NCBI GenBank assembly: GCA_964461715.1
Contig: CAYWVR010000032.1
Location: 1 to 36,687 of the forward strand
Source of the DNA: CAYWVR01 sp964461715
GTDB taxonomy: Bacteria; Planctomycetota; Phycisphaerae; FEN-1346
DNA length: 36,687 bases
Direction of reading: 5' to 3'
The notes under the pieces were generated by a model that made no database searches, was not told where the DNA came from, and was given only the letters and a program-made list of their open reading frames with translations. The position numbers and the translations under genes are program-made. Positions 23,377 to 31,123 of the stretch are shown here, piece by piece (within the stretch, counting starts at the first letter, position 1; each line of letters starts with the position of its first letter).

Positions 23377-24603
23377 CTACTGCTTCGGCAGCGTCGCGAG
23401 TAATTCCCTGGCCTCGGCGGCGAAGCTCGTGTCGCCGTAGGTCTCCAGAATCTTCTCCAGGTACGGCCGTGCCTTCTCCGGCAGGTCCGCCTTGATGAAG
23501 TTGCGGGCCATGGCGAGCCAGCTCGTGCAGTCGGCCGCGGCGGCGGCCTCGCGGAGACGGCGGGCGGTCTCCGGGTTGGCCCGCATGGCGGCGGCTTCCT
23601 CGGCGGCCTTGGCGCCGGCGGGCGTCGCGGGATAGCGGGCGGCGACCTGGTCGAGGACCTTGATGCGGGCGAGGGGGTCGTCGGTGGGGGCTTGGGCGAG
23701 GAGGGCATCGGCGGCGGCCTGGCGGCGCGTCGTTTCGATGGCGGCCCGGGCCTCCGGGTCGGCAAGGAGCGCTTCGAGCCGCGCCTTCGCCTTGGCGCTC
23801 GCCTCCGTGCCGGCAGTGGCCTTCATGAGGCGCGAGAGGGCTGCGGCGGCGTCGTAGAATGCCTTGGCCTCGATCTTCTTTTCGGCCTCCGCGATCGCCT
23901 GCTCGACCCGTTCCGTGAGGGCGGCCCGGGTCTCGGCGAAGCGTTTGCGGACGGCGGGATCGTCGTCGGGACGCTCGACCTTCGCCAGAACGCCGGCGGC
24001 CTTGGCGAGGTCGTCCTCGGCCAGGGCCGCATCGGCCCGGTCGAGCATCGCCAGGGCGACGGCCTTCTCCTTGGCGGTCATCATGGTGGGCGGCGTCTTC
24101 TCGATCTGGGCCTCGAGGGCCTCGTCCAGGTTCGCCATCGGGTGTCCGCGCCAGACGACCTTCCCCGACGGATCGACGATGAACGCGTGCGGAATGCCGC
24201 GCACCCCGTAGGCCCCGCCCGACTGCGAATCACCGCCCACGGGATAGGCCATGCCGATCTCGCGGGCGAACGGCTTGACGCGGTCGGCCGGCTCGCGCGT
24301 CAGGCCCACGATGACGACGCCCTGCTTGCCGTACGTCTGGTGGAGCTTGTTGAGGTGGGGGATGGAGGTGCGGCAGGGGGGACACCACGTGGCCCAGAAC
24401 TCGACGATGACGATCCGGCCCCGCAGGGCCTCGAGGCGGAGGGGCGGCGAGTTCACCCAGTACCCCGCCTGAATCTCCGGCGCCGGGTCGCCGACCTTCG
24501 GGCCGGGCGGCTCGGACGGCGGCTCGGACGGCGGGTCGGCGGCGAGCAGCAGGCCCGCGAGCCCGAGGAGCGCGGCCGAGACATGCGTCATCCGTGCGAG
24601 CAT
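23377..24603 (-). CDS. TlpA/ResA-like thioredoxin-fold protein with helical C-terminal region
   Basis: A 408-residue exported protein: signal sequence (residues 1-22), a Pro/Glu-rich linker, and a thioredoxin domain of the TlpA/AlkC-like group at ~36-170 with the redox motif WCPPC at 73-77 and the cis-proline loop GIPHAFIVD. The remaining ~230 residues are Ala/Glu/Lys-rich helices with tetratricopeptide-like repeats (LDRADAALAEDDLAKAAGVL, ARNFIKADLPEKARPYLEK). Such proteins reduce or oxidise disulfides outside the cytoplasm; the helical part probably binds partners. ATG 24603 follows AGGGGG. A much longer in-frame upstream extension overlaps the zinc-ribbon gene and is not real. Confidence 0.85.
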   Translation of the reverse strand: MLARMTHVSAALLGLAGLLLAADPPSEPPSEPPGPKVGDPAPEIQAGYWVNSPPLRLEALRGRIVIVEFWATWCPPCRTSIPHLNKLHQTYGKQGVVIVGLTREPADRVKPFAREIGMAYPVGGDSQSGGAYGVRGIPHAFIVDPSGKVVWRGHPMANLDEALEAQIEKTPPTMMTAKEKAVALAMLDRADAALAEDDLAKAAGVLAKVERPDDDPAVRKRFAETRAALTERVEQAIAEAEKKIEAKAFYDAAAALSRLMKATAGTEASAKAKARLEALLADPEARAAIETTRRQAAADALLAQAPTDDPLARIKVLDQVAARYPATPAGAKAAEEAAAMRANPETARRLREAAAAADCTSWLAMARNFIKADLPEKARPYLEKILETYGDTSFAAEARELLATLPKQ

Positions 24604-24626
24604 TGTTCGTCCCCCTGTATCCACGG

Positions 24627-25448
24627 TCAGAGATAGTAAACCAGGAGCAGCACCAGAAACGCAAGGAGTAAAACCAAGCCCATGCCCAACATCCACTGCT
24701 CCCGCTTCTCGTGCCCCTCCAGGCCGGGGAGCGGTTTGGAATCGCGGCGCGGCACGACGCGGCGCGGGGACCGCTCGCGCCGGCGCGCGGGCGGTTCGGC
24801 GCGGAGCGAGGGGGCCGCGAACGGGGAGGGGGGGCGGTGCCGGCCGGACGGGGGCGCGGCTTGGAGCTGCGGCGACGGAACCAGATCCGCCGCCCCACGC
24901 CTGCGGAGCGCGTCCACCACCGATAGCGCCGCCCGTGCCATGTCCCCGGCCGTGAACGAGACGTCGACCTGTTTCGGGATCAGGTTCCCGAGGGTCTGGT
25001 GAAACTCGCGACGATCGTGGCGGACCTGCTCCTCGAACTGAAGGAGGGCTGCGGCCCGTCGCGCCCGAAGGTCCGGATCCAGCGTGTCCTCGTGATCCTC
25101 TTGGAAGACTTGGGCCAGCTCCAGCTCGCCGCGGTCGAACCACGTGGCCTCGCAGTCGTCGCAGACGTCCAGCCGGAGGCCCGCCTTGCCGAACGCGATG
25201 AGCCGCTTGCCCATCCGCAAGGAGCAGAGCGGGCAACGGATGGGCTCAGGGCGGTCGGCGAGGTTGGCCTCGGCGACGGCCTCGCGCCGGCGCTCGTCGG
25301 TCCACTCGATGACGCGCCGGTCCTGGATGGACGCCAACCGCGGGGCCGGCACCAGCGTCCCGCCGCAGTCCGGGCACGTGTGGACGGGCAGACCCTCATA
25401 GTCGATGCGGCAGAGGGGGATCTTGCAGGTCGGGCACTTCATGGCCAT
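24627..25448 (-). CDS. TFIIB-type zinc-ribbon protein with C-terminal membrane anchor
   Basis: A 273-residue protein with two zf-TFIIB modules: CPTCKIPLCRIDYEG with CPDCGG near the start, and CPLCSLRMG with DVCDDCEATWFDRGEL around residues 70-110. A helical charged middle follows, then a Pro/Arg-rich disordered stretch (~185-245), and one transmembrane helix at the very end (MLGMGLVLLLAFLVLLLVYYL). The tail-anchored topology puts the zinc modules in the cytoplasm. It precedes the TlpA-like gene by 23 bases and is likely co-transcribed. Function unknown; zf-TFIIB proteins of bacteria are poorly characterised. Confidence 0.8.
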   Translation of the reverse strand: MAMKCPTCKIPLCRIDYEGLPVHTCPDCGGTLVPAPRLASIQDRRVIEWTDERRREAVAEANLADRPEPIRCPLCSLRMGKRLIAFGKAGLRLDVCDDCEATWFDRGELELAQVFQEDHEDTLDPDLRARRAAALLQFEEQVRHDRREFHQTLGNLIPKQVDVSFTAGDMARAALSVVDALRRRGAADLVPSPQLQAAPPSGRHRPPSPFAAPSLRAEPPARRRERSPRRVVPRRDSKPLPGLEGHEKREQWMLGMGLVLLLAFLVLLLVYYL

Positions 25449-25490
25449 GGCTGGTAGTCCATGACATTTGGCCCTGTGGGCACAGGCGGT

Positions 25491-25718
25491 TCAGTTTGAT
25501 GCGGGCGTCGTCGGTCGTGAAGTGCCCATCGACTCCGCATTGCCGCCGGTTGCGGTCGCGTTGCCAAGCGGCCACCTTGCGGTGAAGCGTTCGGCGTCGG
25601 TCGTGAGCAAGATGTTGGCGTGCTTGATCTTGTAGGTCAACGCCTTGCCCTTCTTGACCGGAGCTCGCAGATCGCCCCGTTCCTCCTTCGTCAGCCGCGC
25701 GAGGCGCTTCTTGCTCAT
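25491..25718 (-). pseudogene. Truncated IS630-type transposase remnant
   Basis: About 45 residues (MSKKRLARLTKEERGDLRAP, then KKGKALTYKIKHANILLTTDA) match the helix-turn-helix N-terminus of IS630-family transposases. The frame then runs into unrelated sequence and stops at 25491, so the catalytic DDE domain is missing. The surrounding gap 25449-25802 holds no other gene; I see no complete inverted repeats. It lies between rph and the zinc-ribbon gene. Confidence 0.65.
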
Positions 25719-25802
25719 GATCCCCCTCCCTCCGGTCTGCGTTGCCCCGGTGGAGGTGCCGACCGAAAACGCCTGCTTCCAGAAACCGAACGTCATGAAG
25801 CC

Positions 25803-26528
25803 CTAGGCCCGGCGCGCGCGGCGCTGCTCGTTGCCCAGACGGGCGCCGCCGGCGCGGGCCAGCTTCAGGAGTCGCGCGAGCTGGGCCTGGCTGAACGTCG
25901 CCTCCTCGCCGGAGGCCTGGACCTCGATGAGGCGGCCGGCGGGGGTCATGGCGACGTTCATGTCGACCTCGGCGGCCGAGTCCTCGACGTACTCCAGGTC
26001 GAGCCGGGCCTCGCCCTCGACGATCCCGCAACTGACGGCCACGACCGGGTCGCCCACGGGGTCGGGGCTGTCGCCGGGGAGACGTCGGTCGGCTCGGGCC
26101 CGGTCGACGGCCCGGGCCAGGGCCACCCACCCGCCGGTGATGGAGGCGGTGCGGGTGCCTCCGTCGGCCTCCAGGACGTCGCAATCGACGATGATCGTGT
26201 TCGCGCCCAGGGCCGCAAGGTCCGTCGTGGCCCGCAGGGCCCGTCCGATGAGGCGGCGGATCTCGGCGGAACGGCTGCTTTCGCCGCCGGGCCCGGGGCG
26301 GCGGATCCGCCGGCCCCCCGAGGCGGGGAGCATGCCGTACTCGGCCGTCACCCAGCCCGTGCCTCGGCCCTCCAGCCAGCGGGGCGGCCGGGAGTCGAGC
26401 GTGGCCGTGCAGACTACCCGCGTCCGCCCCAGCTCCACCAGAACCGATCCGTCGGCAGACGAGATGAAGTCGACCGTTAACCGCACGGGGCGCAAGGCAT
26501 CGGGTTTTCGTCCGTCGGGCCTCGACAC
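25803..26528 (-). CDS. rph: Ribonuclease PH
   Basis: A 241-residue protein of normal length for RNase PH, the phosphate-dependent exonuclease that trims tRNA 3' ends. Family landmarks are RPDGRKPDALRPVRLT at the start, GTGWVTAEYGMLPAS with the RNase PH signature, and SAEIRRLIGRALRA, followed by IIVDCDVLEADGGTRTASI near the phosphate-binding site. I chose GTG 26528, which follows GAGGAG at good spacing; the frame is open further upstream but into the intergenic gap and argD. It is the last gene of the ileS-argD-rph row, 56 bases after argD. Confidence 0.93.
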   Translation of the reverse strand: MSRPDGRKPDALRPVRLTVDFISSADGSVLVELGRTRVVCTATLDSRPPRWLEGRGTGWVTAEYGMLPASGGRRIRRPGPGGESSRSAEIRRLIGRALRATTDLAALGANTIIVDCDVLEADGGTRTASITGGWVALARAVDRARADRRLPGDSPDPVGDPVVAVSCGIVEGEARLDLEYVEDSAAEVDMNVAMTPAGRLIEVQASGEEATFSQAQLARLLKLARAGGARLGNEQRRARRA

Positions 26529-26584
26529 GTCGCGTCTCCTCGGCTCCCTCGCCTCAGGGATGGTACGTTGCCGGCGCTCGGGGG

Positions 26585-27775
26585 TCAATTGGCGGCGGGC
26601 GGGTTCTTGAGGACGTCGCCGAGGATGGCCAGGCCCTCGTCGATCTGCTCGCGAGTGATCGTCAGGGGCGGCATGATCCGCAGGACCGTCTCGTGGGTGC
26701 AGTTGACGTGCAGGCCCCGCTCCAGGCACGCCGCTACGATGCCGGCCCCGTTCTCCGTGAGCTCCGCCCCGACCATGAGCCCCGCGCCCCGTACTTCGCT
26801 GATGAGGGGCACCTCCTGCTTCATTTCGAGGAGCTTCTGCTTGAGATAAGCGCCCATCTGGCGGCAGTTGTCGAGGAGGTTCTCGTCGCGGATGGTCTCG
26901 AAGACGGCGCATCCGGCGGCGGCGGCGAGGGGGTTCCCGCCGAAGGTCGAGGCGTGGGTGCCGGGCTTAAGGTGCTCGGCGACCTCGTCGCGGGCGCAAA
27001 GGGCCCCGATGGCGACCCCGCCGCCCAGTTGCTTGGCCATGGTCATGATGTCGGGTCGGACGTCGGCGGTCTGCCAGCCCCACCACGTGCCGCAGCGGCC
27101 CACGCCGGTCTGGACCTCGTCGAAGATGAGCATCATGCCGCGCTGGTCGCAGAGGTCGCGGAGGCTGCGGAGGAACTCGGCCCGGGCGACATGAACGCCG
27201 CCCTCGCCCTGAATGGGCTCGACGATGACGGCGCAGGTCTCGTCGTCGGCGAGGGTCTCGACGGCCTCGAAATCGTTCAGGGGGGCGTACATGAAGCCCG
27301 GCACGAGCGGCGCAAACCCTTGCTGGTACTTGGGTTGGCCGGTGGCGGTGATGGCGGCGAAGGTGCGGCCGTGGAAGGAGTCCTCGAAGGAGATGACCTT
27401 GTACTTCTCCTTCGCCGTGGCCAGCCGGGCCAGCTTCAAGGCTCCCTCGTTGGCCTCGGCCCCGGAGTTGCAGAAGAAGGTCTTGCCGCCGAAGCCGGTC
27501 TCGGCGATGTGCTTGGCGAGGCGGCCTTGGGGCTCGGTGTACCACGTGTTGGGCATGTAGAGGAGCGTACGGGCCTGCGCGCAGAGGGCCTCGACCAGGC
27601 GCGGGTGGCAATGGCCGAGGGCCGTGACGGCCCAGCCGCTGAAGAGGTCCAGGTACCGCTTCCCGTCCGCGTCCCAGAGGTAGGGGCCCTCGCCGCGCAC
27701 CGCGACGAGGGGGAGGCGGGTGTAGTTGGCGGTGACGTACTGCTTGAAGAGGTCCATCGTTTCTTGCGTGGTCAT
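26585..27775 (-). CDS. argD: Acetylornithine aminotransferase
   Basis: A 396-residue class-III PLP-dependent aminotransferase. It shows the N-terminal RGEGPYLWDADGKRYLDLFSG, the NSGAEANEGALKLAR cofactor region, HGRTFAAI, the aspartate motif LIFDEVQTGVGR, and the PLP lysine in MAKQLGGG. STFGGNPLAAAAG follows. Length and motifs fit ArgD (arginine biosynthesis) better than longer gamma-aminobutyrate or ornithine transaminases, though substrate overlap in this class is common. The ATG is 15 bases after the ileS stop, suggesting one transcript with ileS and rph. Confidence 0.88.
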   Translation of the reverse strand: MTTQETMDLFKQYVTANYTRLPLVAVRGEGPYLWDADGKRYLDLFSGWAVTALGHCHPRLVEALCAQARTLLYMPNTWYTEPQGRLAKHIAETGFGGKTFFCNSGAEANEGALKLARLATAKEKYKVISFEDSFHGRTFAAITATGQPKYQQGFAPLVPGFMYAPLNDFEAVETLADDETCAVIVEPIQGEGGVHVARAEFLRSLRDLCDQRGMMLIFDEVQTGVGRCGTWWGWQTADVRPDIMTMAKQLGGGVAIGALCARDEVAEHLKPGTHASTFGGNPLAAAAGCAVFETIRDENLLDNCRQMGAYLKQKLLEMKQEVPLISEVRGAGLMVGAELTENGAGIVAACLERGLHVNCTHETVLRIMPPLTITREQIDEGLAILGDVLKNPPAAN

Positions 27776-27790
27776 GGGGGCACCCCTTTT

Positions 27791-30676
27791 CTAATGCCAA
27801 GTCACGGCCTCGGCACATCTTGCGCAAAGGTCCTCAGGTTCTCCCCGACCCACGGTGGGCCTGAAGTTCCAGCATCGCTCGCAACGGGCATAGGTCTGGG
27901 GAAGCAGGACCGCCCAGGCGAACCGCTCGACCTCGGCCTCGGGGCCCGCGACGCGCTCGCCGTCCATGGCCTCGGCCTCCTCGGGTGTCGCGAGGACCAG
28001 CTCCGAGACCAGCAGCAGCCCCGCCAGATGCTCGGCCCCCACCTCCCGCAGGGCCTCCAGCTCGGATGCCTCGGCCGGGGCCAGGGCCACGCGCGCCTCC
28101 GTGTGCTTCGCGAACTTGCCCGTCTGGCGGAACCGCTCGAGGAGGGCGTAGGCGTCGCGCCGGACCTCCGCCAGGTATGTCCAACGGGCCAGCAACTCCT
28201 CGTCGAGGAGCTTGACGTCCACCTCCGGCCATCGGGCCAGGTGTACGCTCTCCGGCCGCGCTCCCTCGGCCGCCGGGGGCAGGAACCCCCACGCCTCCTC
28301 TGCCGTGTGCACCAGCACCGGAGCCAGCAGCCGCACCAGCACGTCCGCCACCCGGGCCATGGCCGTCTGGGCGCTTCGGCGGCGGGGGCCGTCGGCCGGG
28401 TCGCAATAGAGCACGTCCTTCTGCACGTCCAGGTAGAAGGCCGAGAGGTCCGTCACGCAGAAGGCGTGGACGAGCTGGTAGACGCGGTGGAACTGGAACG
28501 CGTCCATGGCGGCCGTGACGTCCTCGATAATCTGCTGCGCCCGCGCCAGGAGCCACCGGTCGATCTCCTGCATGGCCTCGCCGGCGACGGCGTCGGCCTT
28601 CGGGTCGAAGTCCGCCAGGTTGCCGAGGAGGAACCGGAGGGTGTTTCGGATCTTGCGATAGGCGTCCTGGAGCTTGGCGATGAGGTGGTCGGAGGCCCGC
28701 ATGTCGACGCTGTAATCGACGCTGGAGGCCCACAGACGCACCACGTCCGCCCCGAGCCGGTTGACTTCGTCCAGGACGCTGACGACGTTGCCGAGGCTCT
28801 TGGACATTTTTCGCCCCTCCTCGTCCATCACCCAGCCGTGGGTGATGCACGTGCGGTAGGGGGGCTGGCCCCGGGCCACCACGCCTAGGATCAAGCTCGA
28901 CTGGAACCACCCGCGGTGCTGGTCGGAGCCCTCGAAATAGAGCTCGACCGGCATGCCCAGACCCTCGGCCTCGCAGACGCTGGCCCAACTGGCCCCCGAG
29001 TCGAGCCAGACATCGAAGACGTCCGTCTCCTTGCGCCACCGGCGTCCGCCGCACGAGGGGCAGGAGGGCACCTCGTCGAAGATTTCCTCGACGGAGGTCT
29101 CGTACCAGGCGCTGGAGCCCTTCTTCCCGAACAGGGCCCCGGCGGCCCGCATCATGTCGCCCGTCAGGACCGCCTCGCCACATTCCTCGCAGTAAAGGGC
29201 TGGGATGGGCACGTCCCAGACCTTCTGGCGGCTGATGCACCAGTCGGGGCGGGTTTCGATCATCGCCCGGATGCGGGCCTCGCTCGAGGCCGGGACCCAT
29301 TGGACCCCGCCCACGGCCTCCAAGGCCCGCTGGCGGAGGCTCTTCCCCTCGTCGCCCTTGTCGAGCGAGACGAACCACTGCTCCGTCGCCCGGAAGATGA
29401 CCGGCTCGCGGCAGCGCCAGCAGTGCGGGTAGCGGTGGGTGGAGGCGCCCTCGTGCACGAGGTGGCCGGAATCGATCAACCGGCCCATCACGAGCGGATT
29501 GGCCTCCCAGACGGTGCGGCCCTGGAGCCAGTCCGGGACCGTTTCGTCCATGCGTCCCTCGCCATCGACGGGGCTGTAGACCGCCAGCCCCGCTCGCACG
29601 CCCATCAGGTTGTCCTCGCGGCCGTGGCCGGGGGCGGAGTGGACGAGGCCCGTGCCCTCCTCCAGCGTCACCATGGTGGCATCGGCGATGAGGCGACGAT
29701 GGTCGTCGTCGCCCTCGGGGGGGCCCATGAAGGGGTGCGCGTATTTGAGGCCCTCCATCTCGGCCCCCGTCAGGACGGCCAGCGTTTGGGCGTCCGTAAG
29801 GCCTGCCGCGGCGGTTACGGTCTCGACCAACTCCTCGGCGACGAAGGCGAGGCGTTCCTTGCCTTTCTTGTCCGTATAGCGGATGGCCGCGTACCGGAAC
29901 GACGGGTGGACCGCAACGGCGAGGTTTGCCGGGAGGGTCCAGGGGGTCGTCGTCCAGATCATCAGGTGCACGTGTCGCCCCGCGAGCGGTTCGGGCAGCC
30001 GGGCGGCCGACTCGTCCGCCAGGCCGAAGAGGACGTAGATGCTGGGGCCCTCGTCGTCGGCGTACTCCAACTCGGCTTCCGCGAGGGCCGTGCGGCAGCT
30101 TGCGCACCAGTGGATGGCCCGCCGCCGGCGATAGATAAGCCCCTCGTCGGCGAGGTTCGCGAGGACCTGCATCTCCCGCTCCTCGTAGGCCGGGGCCATT
30201 GTCACGTACGGGTCCTCGAAACGGCCCAGGACGCCCAGGAGCTTGAACTGCTCGGCCTGGCGCTCGACGTAGGTGCGGGCGTAGGCCTCGCATCGGGCCC
30301 GGATTTCGGTCGGCCCGAGGGCGTCGGCCTTCTCCGGCCCCAGCTCCGAGCGGACCTTGTGCTCGATGGGCTGGCCGTGACAGTCCCACCCGGGGATGAA
30401 CGGGGCGTCATAGCCCTGCATCGTCTTGAACTTGACGACGAGGTCCTTGAGAATCTTGTTGGTGCCGGTGCCGATGTGGATGTCGCCGTTGGCGTAGGGC
30501 GGTCCGTCGTGGAGGACGTAGCGGCCCTTGGGATGGTCGGCGGCCCGGATGCGGCCGTAGAGGTTCTCCTCGGCCCATCGGCGGCGGAGGTCCGGCTCGC
30601 GCTGGACCAGGTTCGCTTTCATCGGGAATTCGGTCTGCGGGAGCTTCAGCGTGTTCTTGTAGGCGCTTTTCGCCAT
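27791..30676 (-). CDS. ileS: Isoleucyl-tRNA synthetase
   Basis: A 961-residue class-I synthetase charging tRNA-Ile. It has the HIGH-type motif (GDIHIGT, residues 64-70), the KMSKS loop at 623-627, an editing domain between them (TTPWTLPANLAV), and a C-terminal zinc finger (CERCWNF with CARCAEAV). I chose ATG 30676: AAGGG lies upstream and the family's PQTEFPMKANL segment begins shortly after. The frame is open back to 30889, but that extension lies in the leader. Transcription likely starts near 30900 from the promoter described, passing through a hairpin with a U-rich tail, so attenuation in response to charging or growth is plausible. Confidence 0.95.
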   Translation of the reverse strand: MAKSAYKNTLKLPQTEFPMKANLVQREPDLRRRWAEENLYGRIRAADHPKGRYVLHDGPPYANGDIHIGTGTNKILKDLVVKFKTMQGYDAPFIPGWDCHGQPIEHKVRSELGPEKADALGPTEIRARCEAYARTYVERQAEQFKLLGVLGRFEDPYVTMAPAYEEREMQVLANLADEGLIYRRRRAIHWCASCRTALAEAELEYADDEGPSIYVLFGLADESAARLPEPLAGRHVHLMIWTTTPWTLPANLAVAVHPSFRYAAIRYTDKKGKERLAFVAEELVETVTAAAGLTDAQTLAVLTGAEMEGLKYAHPFMGPPEGDDDHRRLIADATMVTLEEGTGLVHSAPGHGREDNLMGVRAGLAVYSPVDGEGRMDETVPDWLQGRTVWEANPLVMGRLIDSGHLVHEGASTHRYPHCWRCREPVIFRATEQWFVSLDKGDEGKSLRQRALEAVGGVQWVPASSEARIRAMIETRPDWCISRQKVWDVPIPALYCEECGEAVLTGDMMRAAGALFGKKGSSAWYETSVEEIFDEVPSCPSCGGRRWRKETDVFDVWLDSGASWASVCEAEGLGMPVELYFEGSDQHRGWFQSSLILGVVARGQPPYRTCITHGWVMDEEGRKMSKSLGNVVSVLDEVNRLGADVVRLWASSVDYSVDMRASDHLIAKLQDAYRKIRNTLRFLLGNLADFDPKADAVAGEAMQEIDRWLLARAQQIIEDVTAAMDAFQFHRVYQLVHAFCVTDLSAFYLDVQKDVLYCDPADGPRRRSAQTAMARVADVLVRLLAPVLVHTAEEAWGFLPPAAEGARPESVHLARWPEVDVKLLDEELLARWTYLAEVRRDAYALLERFRQTGKFAKHTEARVALAPAEASELEALREVGAEHLAGLLLVSELVLATPEEAEAMDGERVAGPEAEVERFAWAVLLPQTYARCERCWNFRPTVGRGEPEDLCARCAEAVTWH

Positions 30677-30697
30677 CGGATGGCCCTTTTCGTGTAA

Positions 30698-30739
30698 AGC
30701 AAAACGCCCTGGCTCCGCGTCGCTCCGGAGGGCCAGGGC
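30698..30739 (-). terminator. Terminator-like hairpin in the ileS leader
   Basis: On the minus strand GCCCTGGC and GCCAGGGC (30739-30732 and 30713-30706) pair, continued by CUCCG/CGGAG with a two-base bulge and a ~7-base loop, and followed at once by GTTTTGCTTT. This is an intrinsic-terminator shape placed 22 bases before the ileS start, so it acts as a potential attenuator. No T-box sequence and no isoleucine-rich leader peptide is seen. Confidence 0.65.
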
Positions 30740-30906
30740 CGCTGGATCGTAAGAAAACGTGGGAACGTCAGTCGGCGGCACCCGGCAACGGGGAAATGCC
30801 CCTGCGTCGGGGCCGGGACGGACGCGGGGCGCGGGCGAACGTGCCGGCCCCGTGCGTCGATCCGAGTCCCATGCGCCGCGTCTCCTCATGCCGCCGACAG
30901 GCCGCT

Positions 30907-30936
30907 ATCCTATCGCCTTTTCTGACCGGCTGTCAA
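30907..30936 (-). promoter_or_regulatory. Sigma-70-type promoter of ileS-argD-rph
   Basis: Minus strand TTGACA (30936-30931), 18-base spacer, TAGGAT (30912-30907). The -35 is perfect and the -10 matches four of six. It predicts a start near 30900 and a leader of about 225 bases. The whole gap 30677-31123 otherwise holds the attenuator hairpin and two REP-like hairpins, and no gene. Confidence 0.65.
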
Positions 30937-31000
30937 CGCATTTCCCGCGGCGGCGGGGCGCTTTCAGGCGCCTGGCGCTCGCGCGCCTCGCGGCGTATGA

Positions 31001-31080
31001 CCACGCGATACGGCGTGGCCATGCCCCCCATGTCAAGGCGCGCGCTTCGGGTGGCATGCCCACGCCGCCTTTGCGTGGGC
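31001..31080. repeat. Two related REP-like hairpins downstream of typA
   Basis: At 31001-31018 CCACGC pairs with GCGTGG around a six-base loop; at 31058-31080 GCCCACGC pairs with GCGTGGGC around a seven-base loop. Both share the CCACGC/GCGTGG core and nearby GGCATGCC-like sequence (TGGCCATGCC, TGGCATGCCC). They follow the typA stop by 44-123 bases and could protect or end its transcript, or be copies of a dispersed palindromic repeat. Confidence 0.5.
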
Positions 31081-31123
31081 AGGGTCGCGCGCGTCGGGCC
31101 GGGGCGCGCGTTCCATCAGAACA

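Noticed and set aside
24604..25236. N-terminal extension of the TlpA-like protein
   Set aside because: It overlaps the zinc-ribbon membrane protein in another frame, and a signal peptide begins at 24603.
30677..30900. T-box riboswitch in the ileS leader
   Set aside because: No GGUGGNACCGCG-type T-box core is present; only a GGGUGCCGCC stretch that does not match it.
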